Source: Proruminimicrobium sp963666965
GTDB lineage: Bacteria; Elusimicrobiota; Endomicrobiia; Endomicrobiales; Endomicrobiaceae
Direction: 5' to 3'
Length of the DNA stretch: 64,000 nucleotides
Assembly: GCA_963666965.1 (NCBI GenBank)
Contig: OY762939.1
Coordinates: 930,001-994,000 of the forward strand
Each line of letters opens with the position of its first letter. Positions within the stretch are counted from its first letter, which is position 1. The notes beneath the pieces were generated by a model. It was given only the letters and a program-made list of their open reading frames with translations, did not search any database and had not been told where the DNA came from. The position numbers and the translations under genes are program-made. Shown in pieces: positions 42,109-51,522 of the stretch.

Positions 42109-43539
42109 ATGATTAAGTTTGGTACATCAGGATGGAGAGGCATAATAGCCGAAGAATTTACATGCGATAATGTAAGAATCGTTACTCAGGCGATTGCAAA
42201 TTATATTATTAAAGATTCAAAAACTTATAAACAGGGTCAGGCTGTCATAATAGGATATGATACCAGATTTATGTCTGAGAAATTTGCGGTCGTATCTGCC
42301 GAAGTATTGGCCGGAAATAAAATAAAAGCTCTTTTATGCGGCAGAAATACGCCGACTCCCGTTATTGCTTTTGACATTATTAAAAATAAACTTGCAGGCG
42401 GCATTAATTTTACTGCCAGCCACAATCCTCCGGAATACAACGGTATTAAATTTTCACCTTCATGGGGTGGACCGGCTCTTCCTGAAACGACTAAGCTTAT
42501 TGAAAAATATTGCTCGGAAATGTCAATCAAAGACGTTAAGACCGTTTCATTAAGCGACGGGTTAAAAACAAAAGTTATAGAATACCATGATCCGAGACCT
42601 GCTTACATAAAAAGAATAAAAGAACTCGTAAATTTCAGAGTATTGAAAAAATCGGGACTTAAAGTCGCTGCTGACCTTTTATACGGAACTGGAGATGATT
42701 ATCTTGATACTCTTCTTGAAAGTGCGGGGCTTAAGATAAAAGTCATAAATAAAAAAAGAGATCCTCTTTTCGGCGGACATGCGCCGGAGCCGAATGAAGA
42801 AAATTTAAAAGAATTAAAATCGATAGTCAAAAAAGAATCATATAAACTCGGCTTATCCGTAGACGGAGATGCCGACAGATTCGGAATAATAGATTCAGAC
42901 GGCACTTTTATAATGCCCAATCAGGTTATTCCCATTTTGCTGTATCATCTGAATAAAACAAGAGGCTGGAAGGGAGTCGCCGCAAGAAGCGTTATGACAA
43001 GCCATATGATTGATAAACTTGCAGCCAAGCTCGGCATAGAAGTTCAGGAAACTCCCGTTGGTTTTAAATATATCGGGGAAATAATGACTGAAAGACCTGA
43101 AGAATTTATAATAGGCGGAGAAGAATCCGGTGGACTCACGATAAGAGGACATGTTCCCGAAAAAGACGGTATTCTGGCCTGTCTTCTGATGGCGGAAGCT
43201 GTTGCAATGCATAAGAAACCGCTGGCTATGATTTTAAAAGAAATTACAAAACTTACCGGCCCTGTTATAACAGCCAGAAAAAATTTCCATCTTCCTAAAG
43301 AAACGATGGAAAGCTTTAGAGATAATTTGAAAAAAGCAACCCCCGATAAAATCGGCGGAATGAAAATAGAAAAGGTAATAACTCTTGACGGATACAAATT
43401 TATAATTGATTCTGATACATGGATAGGATTCAGACTTTCCGGAACAGAACCGGTTGTAAGGCTTTATGCTGAAGCCCAGACGGAGCAGATTATAAAAAAA
43501 CTTATATCTGCCGGAGAAAAATTTATAAATGGAAAATAA
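42109..43539 (+). CDS. phosphoglucomutase/phosphomannomutase
   Basis: A 476-residue alpha-D-phosphohexomutase. The ATG at 42109 has a GGAG site six bases upstream; a TTG at 42097 would add four residues. All four active-site regions are present: TASHNPPEYNGIKFS (phosphoserine), DGDADRFG (metal), GGEESGG (sugar binding) and RLSGTEPVVRLYAEA (phosphate binding). It interconverts glucose or mannose 1- and 6-phosphates, feeding the NDP-sugar enzyme upstream or glycogen metabolism. Its end overlaps the DUF502 gene by 11 bases. Confidence 0.93.
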   Translation: MIKFGTSGWRGIIAEEFTCDNVRIVTQAIANYIIKDSKTYKQGQAVIIGYDTRFMSEKFAVVSAEVLAGNKIKALLCGRNTPTPVIAFDIIKNKLAGGINFTASHNPPEYNGIKFSPSWGGPALPETTKLIEKYCSEMSIKDVKTVSLSDGLKTKVIEYHDPRPAYIKRIKELVNFRVLKKSGLKVAADLLYGTGDDYLDTLLESAGLKIKVINKKRDPLFGGHAPEPNEENLKELKSIVKKESYKLGLSVDGDADRFGIIDSDGTFIMPNQVIPILLYHLNKTRGWKGVAARSVMTSHMIDKLAAKLGIEVQETPVGFKYIGEIMTERPEEFIIGGEESGGLTIRGHVPEKDGILACLLMAEAVAMHKKPLAMILKEITKLTGPVITARKNFHLPKETMESFRDNLKKATPDKIGGMKIEKVITLDGYKFIIDSDTWIGFRLSGTEPVVRLYAEAQTEQIIKKLISAGEKFINGK

Positions 43540-44224
43540 AGATTCATTAAGAATTTCGCGGACCGAGATAAAAAATATAAAAGATTTTTTAAAAAGATAT
43601 TTTATTGCGGGACTTCTCATTTTGCTTCCGCTGTGGCTTACCGTAATAGTTTTTACCATAGTTTTCAATTGGACAAGCAACGTATCAATGTCGTATACGC
43701 TTCCGATTTTGAAATATTTTATTCATGATAAAGCATGGGTGCATTTAGCGGCAAAGATAGTGAGTTTTTTTCTGACCATAATAATAATATGTTTTGTCGG
43801 TTTTTTTGCGACCAATATTGCAGGCAGAAAAATATTGAAGTTTTTTGAAGAAATTTTGGTAAAAATACCGGTTGCAGGCGGTCTTTATATCGCCTTTAAA
43901 AAATTTATTTCATTTTTTTCAAGCAGCGGCATGAATAAAGATTTTAAGAGGGTTGTTTTTATTCCCTATCCCAATAAGGACAGTTACAGCGTTGCTTTTG
44001 CAACGGGAGAAAGGGTTATAAATAACGTAAAATATATAACGGCTTTTATGCCTACAACTCCAAATCCGACTACGGGTTTTTTGATATTGGTAAAAGAAGA
44101 AGACGTGATAGAAAGCGATTTTACGGTAGAAGATTCAGTGGCTTACATAATGTCAGCCGGCATAATAAGCCCGAAAGATAAAAACTGTTTAACAAATTTG
44201 GAGAATAAAAATGGCAGTTTATAA
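43529..44224 (+). CDS. DUF502 family membrane protein
   Basis: A 231-residue inner-membrane protein with two membrane helices in the first half (YFIAGLLILLPLWLTVIVFT and KIVSFFLTIIIICFVGFFAT) and a soluble C-terminal half. PVAGGLYIAFKKFISFF and KRVVFIPYPNKDSYSVAFATG match the DUF502 family, whose function is unknown. It overlaps both pgm and hisS, so it is expressed with them. Length is normal. Confidence 0.87.
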   Translation: MENKDSLRISRTEIKNIKDFLKRYFIAGLLILLPLWLTVIVFTIVFNWTSNVSMSYTLPILKYFIHDKAWVHLAAKIVSFFLTIIIICFVGFFATNIAGRKILKFFEEILVKIPVAGGLYIAFKKFISFFSSSGMNKDFKRVVFIPYPNKDSYSVAFATGERVINNVKYITAFMPTTPNPTTGFLILVKEEDVIESDFTVEDSVAYIMSAGIISPKDKNCLTNLENKNGSL

Positions 44225-45473
44225 AGCACCCAGAGGGACACACGATATATTCGGAGAATTAGCTCTTGCTCTTGAAAAACTTGATGTTGTGGCGAGAAAT
44301 GCTTTTAAAAAACGCAATTTTAAAGAAGTTAAAACGCCGATATTTGAAGATGCCGCGCTTTTTACCAGATCAATAGGTGAAACTACCGATATAGTTGAAA
44401 AGGAAATGTATGTTTTTGAAGACCGAAAGGGCAGAAAACTCGCTTTAAGGCCGGAAGGAACAGCTTCTCTTGTAAGAGCATATATAGAACATAATTTAAA
44501 CCAGACAGAACCAATAGGCAAGTTTTTTTATTCAGGTGAAATGTTCAGGTATGAAAGGCCGCAGGCCGGCAGATACAGACAGTTTTCTCAGATGGGGGCG
44601 GAATATTTAGGCAATCCTAATCCCAGCGCCGATGCCGAAATAATTCTTGTCGCGGCCGAAATTTTGAAAGCTTTAAATATCAAAGACATAAAAATACATT
44701 TAAATTCTTTAGGCTGTTCGTCATGCAGAGCGGAATTCAGAAAAAAACTTGTGGAATATTTTTCTTCAATGAAAGATTTGTGTCAGGATTGTCAAAGAAG
44801 ACTTGAAAAAAATCCTCTCAGACTTCTTGACTGTAAAATTGACGCCGAAAAATTTCAGAATGTTCCTACTATGCATGAATGTTTGTGTTCAGACTGCAGA
44901 ACTCATTTTGAACAGGTTCAGTTTTTGCTTAAAGAAGTCGGATGCGAATATGAAATAAATCATAAGCTGGTCAGAGGTCTTGATTATTATACGAGAACTG
45001 TTTTTGAAGTGCGTTCATCGTCCGTAGGGTCGCAGGATGCTTTGTGCGCCGGAGGCAGATATGATAATTTGGTTGCAGAGCTCGGAGGTCCTCAGGTTCC
45101 CAGCGTCGGTTTTGCGCTTGGTTGCGAAAGAGTATTAATGGCAGCCGAAAAAAACGGATTTTTCAATAATTTAAACTCGGAAGAAAAAGTTTTTATAGCC
45201 GTTGCAGACGAAGAACTGTTCAACAGAGCATTTTCTTTTGCCTATGAACTGATTGAAAATAAAGATAATATAAAAAACCTTTGTTCGTTCAAAGACAATA
45301 TAACGGTAGAAGGGCCTTTCAGCGGGAAGTCTTTGAAATCACAGTTTAAACTTGCCGACAGAATAGGAGCATCCAAAACCATAATTTTCGGCAAAAATGA
45401 AATAAATGCAGGCAAAATACTGATAAAAGATATGACAACGCAGGAACAAAAAGAAATTTCGTATAAAAAATAA
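44211..45473 (+). CDS. hisS: histidyl-tRNA synthetase
   Basis: A 420-residue class II aminoacyl-tRNA synthetase charging tRNA-His. It begins YKAPRGTHDIFG. Motif 2 is FFYSGEMFRYERPQAGRYRQF, the histidine-specific motif LVRGLDYYTRTVFEV is present, and motif 3 reads VPSVGFALGCERVLMA. The C-terminal anticodon-binding domain follows (FKLADRIGASKTIIFG). It is 27 bases before the Tad pilus genes, so the pilus operon may be transcribed through from here. Confidence 0.96.
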   Translation: MAVYKAPRGTHDIFGELALALEKLDVVARNAFKKRNFKEVKTPIFEDAALFTRSIGETTDIVEKEMYVFEDRKGRKLALRPEGTASLVRAYIEHNLNQTEPIGKFFYSGEMFRYERPQAGRYRQFSQMGAEYLGNPNPSADAEIILVAAEILKALNIKDIKIHLNSLGCSSCRAEFRKKLVEYFSSMKDLCQDCQRRLEKNPLRLLDCKIDAEKFQNVPTMHECLCSDCRTHFEQVQFLLKEVGCEYEINHKLVRGLDYYTRTVFEVRSSSVGSQDALCAGGRYDNLVAELGGPQVPSVGFALGCERVLMAAEKNGFFNNLNSEEKVFIAVADEELFNRAFSFAYELIENKDNIKNLCSFKDNITVEGPFSGKSLKSQFKLADRIGASKTIIFGKNEINAGKILIKDMTTQEQKEISYKK

Positions 45474-45500
45474 GAAGTAAAATTTATAAAACGGAATTCT

Positions 45501-46016
45501 ATGCTGAATAAAAAAGGTCAAGCCCTTACAGAATTGGCTTTAATAGCGCCCGTTCTTATTTTGCTGGTCATATCGGTAATATGGTTTGCAAGGGTAATTC
45601 TTACATGGCAGCAGCTTGTCTCTGCCGCAAGATACGGCGCCGACATGATAGCCGATACTCGGCTGTCCGAACAGGAAATCAAAAAAGATATCTTAAACTA
45701 TCTCACTCATCACTGGATTGAAGGCCGTCGTCTTGATAAAAATAAAATCAAAGAAATAAACATAGACATAAAAGACTATCCTCAAATAACTTTTAACGCC
45801 TTTGAATTGGCAAAAGCTGCGATTGACGTTGATGATATAGTCAAAGGGATTATTGCGCCTGCCTCTCAGGCATCGGCTGTCAGCATAACTTACGAGTATG
45901 ATATTCCGGGAGTTTTAACATCCGTGGCGCATGATAATAAAATCAATTTAAAAGTAAAATCATCCGTTCTTTCAGGAACGGGTTGCAGCAATAAAATCCA
46001 TAACAGGAGAGATTAA
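45501..46016 (+). CDS. TadE/TadG-like pseudopilin
   Basis: This 171-residue protein starts LNKKGQALTELALIAPVLIL, a TadE-type prepilin leader with a cleavage site after KKG, Glu at +5 and a single hydrophobic helix. The rest is a periplasmic domain rich in beta strands. Such minor pseudopilins support assembly of Flp pili. It is immediately upstream of the small flp pilin gene and opens the Tad cluster. Confidence 0.85.
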   Translation: MLNKKGQALTELALIAPVLILLVISVIWFARVILTWQQLVSAARYGADMIADTRLSEQEIKKDILNYLTHHWIEGRRLDKNKIKEINIDIKDYPQITFNAFELAKAAIDVDDIVKGIIAPASQASAVSITYEYDIPGVLTSVAHDNKINLKVKSSVLSGTGCSNKIHNRRD

Positions 46017-46017
46017 A

Positions 46018-46185
46018 ATGTTAAGAAACAAAAAAGGCCAGGGGATGGTTGAGTATATTCTTATTATTGTTTTGGTTGTCATAGTGGCATTGGTAGCCGT
46101 TAAATTATTTGGCGGCAATTTAAATTCGTTATTTAATAAAGCAAATAACAGTATTAAAACAGAGGCCATGGAAAATGGAAGATAA
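46018..46185 (+). CDS. flp: Flp-type IVb pilin (55 residues)
   Basis: A short gene encoding a basic leader LRNKKG, the processing motif GQGMVEYILIIVLVVIVAL with Glu-Tyr at the positions typical of Flp prepilins, and a 25-residue tail. This is the major subunit of Flp/Tad pili after cleavage between Gly and Gln by a prepilin peptidase. It starts one base after the tadE-like stop, with GGAGAG upstream, and ends two bases before cpaB. Length and motif fit the family closely. Confidence 0.9.
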   Translation: MLRNKKGQGMVEYILIIVLVVIVALVAVKLFGGNLNSLFNKANNSIKTEAMENGR

Positions 46186-46187
46186 CT

Positions 46188-47027
46188 ATGAGAAGACAAT
46201 TTTTAATAGCGCTGATTTTTGCTGTTTTAGCTTCACTGTTTATAGGATTGTATTTTTTTGATATAGGACGTCAGGCAAAAAGCATGTCGGAACCTGTTAA
46301 AGCCGTTGTGGCTGCAGTAAGAATAGAACAGGGTGCTGTCATAGAGCCTTCAATGCTAAAAGAAAAACTTATCCCCAAGGAATTTGCCCAGCCGAAATAT
46401 GTTTCTGGCGTTAAACAGTTTATTGTAAACGATAAACCAGGATACATGGCGATTGTTTCTTTTGAAGAGGGTGAACAGATAACTTCCGGTAAAATTTTAC
46501 CTATAAATTCTGACGGAGGTATTGCAAACACAATACCCGACGGCAAAAAAGCAATAACTATTACATTTTCAAAGGATGAAGTTTACGGAATTTTAATGCC
46601 GGGCAGCAGAATTGATATTGTTTCCGTTATTGATTATGAATCAAAAGACAGGACAGTTGTTGAGGCTTCGGGAATTATAGCTCAAAATCTTCTCGTGCTG
46701 GCTGTAGGCGAAAATATAATAGGCGGAGTCAATGATTTAAAGCGCGAGGCTGCAGCCGGAAGTATTCCCGTAACAATAGCAGTTTCAATGAAAGAAGCGC
46801 AGGCTGTTTTTTTAGCTCAGGAAAAAGGCGTTATCAAAACAGTATTAAGAGCAGCTTCCGATAATACGATTGAAGAAACAAGTTCTGTAAAGATAAATGA
46901 TATATTCAGCGATGCGGCATCGTTGAAACCGCAAGTTAAACAGAACAATATTGATCAAAAAACACTACGAGAAATACAGAGAAACCAAAAAGAAGCTTAT
47001 GAAATATTAAGCAGATATTCAAAATAA
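46188..47027 (+). CDS. cpaB: Flp pilus assembly protein CpaB/RcpC
   Basis: A 279-residue inner-membrane-anchored periplasmic protein. One N-terminal helix (FLIALIFAVLASLFIGLYFF) is followed by an SAF domain (VVAAVRIEQGAVIEPSMLKEKLIP) and the RcpC domain with AITITFSKDEVYGILMPGSRIDIV, characteristic of CpaB. It is thought to stabilise the secretin or channel of the Tad machine. No secretin gene is found here. It starts two bases after the flp stop. Confidence 0.9.
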   Translation: MRRQFLIALIFAVLASLFIGLYFFDIGRQAKSMSEPVKAVVAAVRIEQGAVIEPSMLKEKLIPKEFAQPKYVSGVKQFIVNDKPGYMAIVSFEEGEQITSGKILPINSDGGIANTIPDGKKAITITFSKDEVYGILMPGSRIDIVSVIDYESKDRTVVEASGIIAQNLLVLAVGENIIGGVNDLKREAAAGSIPVTIAVSMKEAQAVFLAQEKGVIKTVLRAASDNTIEETSSVKINDIFSDAASLKPQVKQNNIDQKTLREIQRNQKEAYEILSRYSK

Positions 47028-47065
47028 AATATTAAATAAATTGTTTTAAAAAATCGTGAATTTTT

Positions 47066-48988
47066 ATGATTAATAAATCAAAAATAATAACAATTGTTCA
47101 GTCTGACGGCTCTTTGTCGACTAATTTGATTGCCAGAGGTCTTTTCTCTGTTTTTGAAAGACTAAATAAAACTTGCGCCGTAGTTGATTTAAGATCAGCC
47201 GGCAATGATATGTTTTGGTCTGTTTACCAGAACGATGTCAAATATGTCGATGATACGATAAAAGTTATAAAAGATATAAATACCGTTATGTTAAGAACGT
47301 ATTTAAATTCTAAAAAAGAAATACTGTGTATCAGAGAAAAAGGAGCGGATGCTTTTAAAAGCGGAGAATTTGAAGGTCTGCTTAAAGTTATTTCGTCTAT
47401 ATATGAAAATGTTATTGTTGTTCTGCGCGGCGGGATTTTTGAAACAGACAAAAATATAGAATTGTCAGATGCGGTTTTGCTGCCCTTTGAGAATGACCCT
47501 GTTTCCTTTGAAAACTTTAAAAATCTTTATATACGCCTTCTGTCTTTGAACAGCAAGGTTTTAAATATCATTCCTGTGTTTTTTTCATGCGACTGGAATC
47601 TTTCTTTGGCAAATAAAAATGAAGATGAATTATTGAGAGATGCCATCCGGTTTAAATTAAATTCAAAAAATATTTATGAAATTTCAAGTCCTGATTTTTT
47701 ATTTAAAGACAAATCAGATTCTTTTACAGAGTCTTTGTACGGACTTGTATCTAAAATTGAAAATATAAATATATACGCCGTGAAAAATGAATTTGGCGAA
47801 GATTCGCAGCAATATCAAAATTTAAAAGAAAAACTTCATAAAGATTTAGTTGAAAAAATGAAAGAATATTTAAATGAAAGCGATTTGATTAAACTAAGAG
47901 TCATTATAAGAGAAAAAACAGAACAACTTTTAAAATTTTATAACATTGATCTTGCACTTAAAATAAAAAATAAGCTTATAAAGGAAATCAGCGACGATAT
48001 GGTCGGTTTGGGGATACTTGAGGATATGCTTGCCGATAACGAAATTACGGAAATAATGGTTAACGGCGGTAAAAATATTTATATTGAGAAAAAAGGTAAG
48101 CTTCAGCAGACAGATATCTTTTTCCGGGATATAAACAGACTGAAGATTATCATAGACAGAATCGTATCAGGCGTGGGAAGACATATAGACGATGCTTCTC
48201 CAATAGTAGATGCAAGGCTAAAAGACGGTTCTAGAGTCAATGCCATAATTGCTCCGGCGGCTTTAAACGGACCTGTTCTTACAATAAGAAAATTCTCAAA
48301 ACATAAATTATCTTCTGCAGATATAATAGCTTACGGAAGTGCAACCGAAGAGATGATGGACTTTTTAAAAAAGGCTGTTTCTTTAAAGAAAAATATTCTG
48401 ATATCAGGCGGGACAGGAACAGGAAAAACAACCCTTCTGAATGTGGTATCCTCATTTATAGGCAATGATGAAAGAATAATTACAATAGAGGATTCGGCTG
48501 AACTTCAATTACAGCAGGAACATGTAGTGAGACTTGAAACAAGGGTCAAATCAATTGAAGGAACAGCCGAAATTACAATCAGGCAGCTTGTTGTTAATGC
48601 TTTGAGAATGAGACCGGACAGAATAATCGTAGGGGAATGCCGTTCGGGAGAAGCTCTTGATATGCTTCAGGCAATGAATACCGGGCATGACGGATCAATG
48701 ACAACTGTCCATTCTAACTCCTGCCGTGATGCAGTTGCAAGACTTGTTGTTATGTCGCTTATGGCCGGAGTCGATTTGCCGGAAAAATCCATAATTTCTA
48801 TGATAGCTTCGGCAATTAACGTCATAGTTCAGATAAAAAGATTTCCTGACGGCAAGCGAAAAATATCAGAAATATGTATGTTGAAAAAGTCAGATTCAGA
48901 AAATTTGCAGCAGTATGAATTTGTTCCTGTATTCGTTTACGATGCACAAGATGATAAATATAAAAAAATAACGGAAGTGTGTTTATGA
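47066..48988 (+). CDS. CpaE-like domain fused to Tad secretion ATPase CpaF/TadA
   Basis: The 640-residue protein has two parts. Residues 1-240 look like the ParA/MinD-like CpaE/TadZ localisation protein, but the P-loop is lost (IVQSDGSLSTNLIARGLF). From about 255 on it is a CpaF-type secretion ATPase: MLADNEITEIMVNGG, Walker A ISGGTGTGKTTLLNVV near 446, ITIEDSAELQLQ, MRPDRIIVGECRSGEALDML and TTVHSNS. It would power Flp pilus assembly. Normally CpaE and CpaF are separate genes. The stop overlaps the tadB start (ATGA). Confidence 0.88.
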   Translation: MINKSKIITIVQSDGSLSTNLIARGLFSVFERLNKTCAVVDLRSAGNDMFWSVYQNDVKYVDDTIKVIKDINTVMLRTYLNSKKEILCIREKGADAFKSGEFEGLLKVISSIYENVIVVLRGGIFETDKNIELSDAVLLPFENDPVSFENFKNLYIRLLSLNSKVLNIIPVFFSCDWNLSLANKNEDELLRDAIRFKLNSKNIYEISSPDFLFKDKSDSFTESLYGLVSKIENINIYAVKNEFGEDSQQYQNLKEKLHKDLVEKMKEYLNESDLIKLRVIIREKTEQLLKFYNIDLALKIKNKLIKEISDDMVGLGILEDMLADNEITEIMVNGGKNIYIEKKGKLQQTDIFFRDINRLKIIIDRIVSGVGRHIDDASPIVDARLKDGSRVNAIIAPAALNGPVLTIRKFSKHKLSSADIIAYGSATEEMMDFLKKAVSLKKNILISGGTGTGKTTLLNVVSSFIGNDERIITIEDSAELQLQQEHVVRLETRVKSIEGTAEITIRQLVVNALRMRPDRIIVGECRSGEALDMLQAMNTGHDGSMTTVHSNSCRDAVARLVVMSLMAGVDLPEKSIISMIASAINVIVQIKRFPDGKRKISEICMLKKSDSENLQQYEFVPVFVYDAQDDKYKKITEVCL

Positions 48989-49788
48989 CAGGGCCGATTA
49001 TGCTTGTGTTATTCTGTTTATGTATAGGTGTTTCGTTTTACTTTTTAATAAAAGCTTTATTTTTGAAAATGAATTTTAGCGGTTCAAATACGTTAAGAAA
49101 TATTAAACCGGAACGAAAACAATTGTTCCTGGCGTTTTTTTTGTTTTTGACCGTATTTTTTATTCTTAATTTTATATTTGCGCTTTTATCTGCCGTAATA
49201 TTTTTTTATATTAAATGGCTTATCAATGAGAAACGTAAAAAAGATAAAATCAAAAAAATAAACGGACAGATAACGGAAATGATAAAAATATTTAAGAATA
49301 ATATTATGGCCGGACAATCCGTAAATCAGACAATATACGAAGTTTCACGGCAAATTCACGAGCCTCTTTCTGCTGAATTTAAAAAAATTCATGAGTCTGT
49401 TTCTTTTGGATTAAGTCTTGACGATGCTTTAAATCAAAGCTCAAAAAATATAGAAAGCGGGCAATATAAACTTTTTATAGATTCGATAAGAATTGCAAAT
49501 ATAACGGGAGCAAAACTTTCAGATATGCTGGGAAAAATAGAACAATCTGTGGTTAAACAGATCGAAATATATTCAAAAGTCGAAACTTTGACGGCACAGG
49601 GTAAAATTTCAGGTTTGATAGTCAGCGTAGTGCCGTTTTTTATAATTCTTTTTGTATACATTATGGAACCTGATATAATGGGGATTCTTTTTACCACATT
49701 TCTTGGAAATATTATATTTTTTATTGCTGTTGTTATGCTTCTATTGGGTTCCTTTTTTATGAAAAAAATAACGGAGATTGATATTTAA
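48985..49788 (+). CDS. tadB: Tad pilus platform protein TadB
   Basis: A 267-residue inner-membrane protein of the GspF/T2SSF superfamily. Membrane helices lie near the N-terminus and at the C-terminus (IVSVVPFFIILFVYIMEPDI; IIFFIAVVMLLLGSFF), around a cytoplasmic domain with FKNNIMAGQSVNQTIYEVS and LFIDSIRIANITGAKLSDML. The ATG at 48985 overlaps the cpaF stop as ATGA; a GTG two codons earlier is less likely. It pairs with TadC, encoded directly after, to form the assembly platform. Confidence 0.88.
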   Translation: MTGPIMLVLFCLCIGVSFYFLIKALFLKMNFSGSNTLRNIKPERKQLFLAFFLFLTVFFILNFIFALLSAVIFFYIKWLINEKRKKDKIKKINGQITEMIKIFKNNIMAGQSVNQTIYEVSRQIHEPLSAEFKKIHESVSFGLSLDDALNQSSKNIESGQYKLFIDSIRIANITGAKLSDMLGKIEQSVVKQIEIYSKVETLTAQGKISGLIVSVVPFFIILFVYIMEPDIMGILFTTFLGNIIFFIAVVMLLLGSFFMKKITEIDI

Positions 49789-50669
49789 TGTATCTTGTAA
49801 TCGGAATAATGTTTTTATCAGTAAGTATCTTTATAGCGGTTTACTATGTTTTTAATATTTTAGTCTCTTTGAAAATTGCAAAAAAAACATATTCGGTAAA
49901 ATCAAGCGGCGACGGTTATTTTTTTCTGGAAAATATCTTTAAAATATCAGATACTCTTTCGGTTTATTTTTTTAAAATAAAAATAAAATATATCGATGAT
50001 TATATTAAAAAAACAAATGACATATTTAAAATTCTTGATGAGCCTTATTCGAAATTTAACGGGAAAAGATTATTGATGCTGCAGTTCTTTTTCGCTTTTA
50101 CAGGTGTTCTTCTGGGTTTTATTGCAGCCGGGACCGATATTACGGTAATCTTTTTCTCGGGAATTTTATTTTTCTTTCTTCCGTATATAAAAATAATTGA
50201 AATGCATAAGAAAAAAAGAGCATCTGTAATAAAACAGCTTCCGAATGTTTCTGATCTTCTTGCGGTTATGATCAGCGCCGGCGTAGATTTTAACAATGCT
50301 CTTTTAAAAATCGCCGGTATATCCGAAGGGGATTTTGCAAAGGAAATTAAAACAGTCAATTCTAAAATATCAATGGGAGTAAATACAAAACAGGCTCTTT
50401 CCGAAATGGCAGAAAAATATGAAATGGCGCAGCTTAATCTTTTTGTAAGAACAATTAATTCGGCTTTGGAGTCCGGAATAGGCATGGCTGAATCAATTAA
50501 TAAATTATCCGAACAGCTTAAACTTGAAAATGCCGCTGCCGCCGAAAAAAAGGCGCAGGAAGCGCCTGTGAAAATGCTAATTCCTATGATTCTTCTGATG
50601 TTCCCGACAATATTTATACTTCTTTTTGCTCCGATTATTATTTCTTTTATGGCAAACGGCGGATTGTAA
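49788..50669 (+). CDS. tadC: Tad pilus platform protein TadC
   Basis: A 293-residue partner of TadB with the same T2SSF domain: KQLPNVSDLLAVMISAGVDFNNALLKI and LFVRTINSALESGIGMAESI, followed by KKAQEAPVKMLIPMILLMFPTIF leading into the last membrane helix. The alternation of helices and a cytoplasmic domain is typical. It starts on the last base of the tadB stop and is the last Tad gene here. No tadD, secretin (rcpA/cpaC) or prepilin peptidase (tadV/cpaA) follows. Confidence 0.88.
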   Translation: MYLVIGIMFLSVSIFIAVYYVFNILVSLKIAKKTYSVKSSGDGYFFLENIFKISDTLSVYFFKIKIKYIDDYIKKTNDIFKILDEPYSKFNGKRLLMLQFFFAFTGVLLGFIAAGTDITVIFFSGILFFFLPYIKIIEMHKKKRASVIKQLPNVSDLLAVMISAGVDFNNALLKIAGISEGDFAKEIKTVNSKISMGVNTKQALSEMAEKYEMAQLNLFVRTINSALESGIGMAESINKLSEQLKLENAAAAEKKAQEAPVKMLIPMILLMFPTIFILLFAPIIISFMANGGL

Positions 50670-50692
50670 AGCATGTTTTCCGGCATATAAAA

Positions 50693-50721
50693 TTGCACTT
50701 GATTTATGTAATTTGTATCAT
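50693..50721 (+). promoter_or_regulatory. possible promoter of the exporter/radical-SAM operon
   Basis: TTGCAC (50693-50698), 17 bases and TATCAT (50716-50721) lie in the 88-base gap between tadC and the exporter permease. An overlapping alternative is TTGATT/TATATC at 50699-50726. Neither is a strong match, but this is the only gap from which the downstream, tightly overlapping genes could be transcribed separately. Confidence 0.35.
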
Positions 50722-50757
50722 ATATCAGTTTAGAGAATAATTTCAATATTTTTACTT

Positions 50758-51522
50758 ATGAATAAATTTAAAAAATACGGATTAATGATTTGGGAATTGG
50801 CGTTTTCTGATTTTAGAATGAGAGATCAGGGGACTCTGCTTGGTTTTAGCTGGACATTATTGTATCCGCTTGTTTTCTTTTTTGTTCTATATACAATATT
50901 TGCAGATTGGATGAAAACTATTAAGGATTTTCCGCTTTATCTGCTGATAGGTATGGTTCAGTGGGGCTTTTTTTCAAGCGCTACAACGGCAACAATTACA
51001 TCGGTTATGAGATACTCAAATTTTGTAAAAAGCATAGCATTTCCGAAGGAATGTATTGTTTACGCTTCCGTCTTTGCTGTTATGTTTTCACATTTTTTTG
51101 AACTTTTCATACTTATTTTTTTTGTGCTTATTATAAAAGGCTATTTGACTTTCTATGTTTTTCTGCTTTTGCCGTTGCTTGTTCTTACTCTGTATCTGAT
51201 AATAGGGTTATCTTTGATTCTTGCTCTGATAGGAGTTTATTTTACGGATATGACAAGAATATGGTCTCTTATCACGTCAATGGGTTTTTTCATTACTCCT
51301 ATATTTTACAGTCTTGATATGCTTTCTGAAACAAAAAGAAATATTATACTTATAAATCCGATGACTCATATAATACAGGCTTCGCGTGAAATACTGCTTG
51401 ACTCTAAAATGCCTCAGCTATCAGGATTGTTATATGTTTTTGTATTAGCTACGGTTTTGTTTATCACAGGATATTTTTTGTTTAAAAAATTTGAAGGTTA
51501 TTTTGTGGAAAAAATACAATGA
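50758..51522 (+). CDS. ABC-2 type polysaccharide/polyol phosphate export permease (Wzm-like)
   Basis: A 254-residue inner-membrane protein with six predicted helices. The N-terminal ELAFSDFRMRDQGTLLGFSW and the later VFFVLYTIFADWM are characteristic of Wzm/KpsM/TagG permeases, which export lipid-linked glycans made in the cytoplasm. FITPIFYSLDML and INPMTHIIQASREILLDS are also typical. Its end overlaps the ATPase gene by four bases. It is a second, different glycan exporter from the flippase at 12677. Confidence 0.92.
   Translation: MNKFKKYGLMIWELAFSDFRMRDQGTLLGFSWTLLYPLVFFFVLYTIFADWMKTIKDFPLYLLIGMVQWGFFSSATTATITSVMRYSNFVKSIAFPKECIVYASVFAVMFSHFFELFILIFFVLIIKGYLTFYVFLLLPLLVLTLYLIIGLSLILALIGVYFTDMTRIWSLITSMGFFITPIFYSLDMLSETKRNIILINPMTHIIQASREILLDSKMPQLSGLLYVFVLATVLFITGYFLFKKFEGYFVEKIQ

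Noticed and set aside
50045..50746. 233-residue antisense frame over tadC
   Set aside because: It is a shadow of a well-supported tadC gene with no recognisable domain or ribosome binding site.
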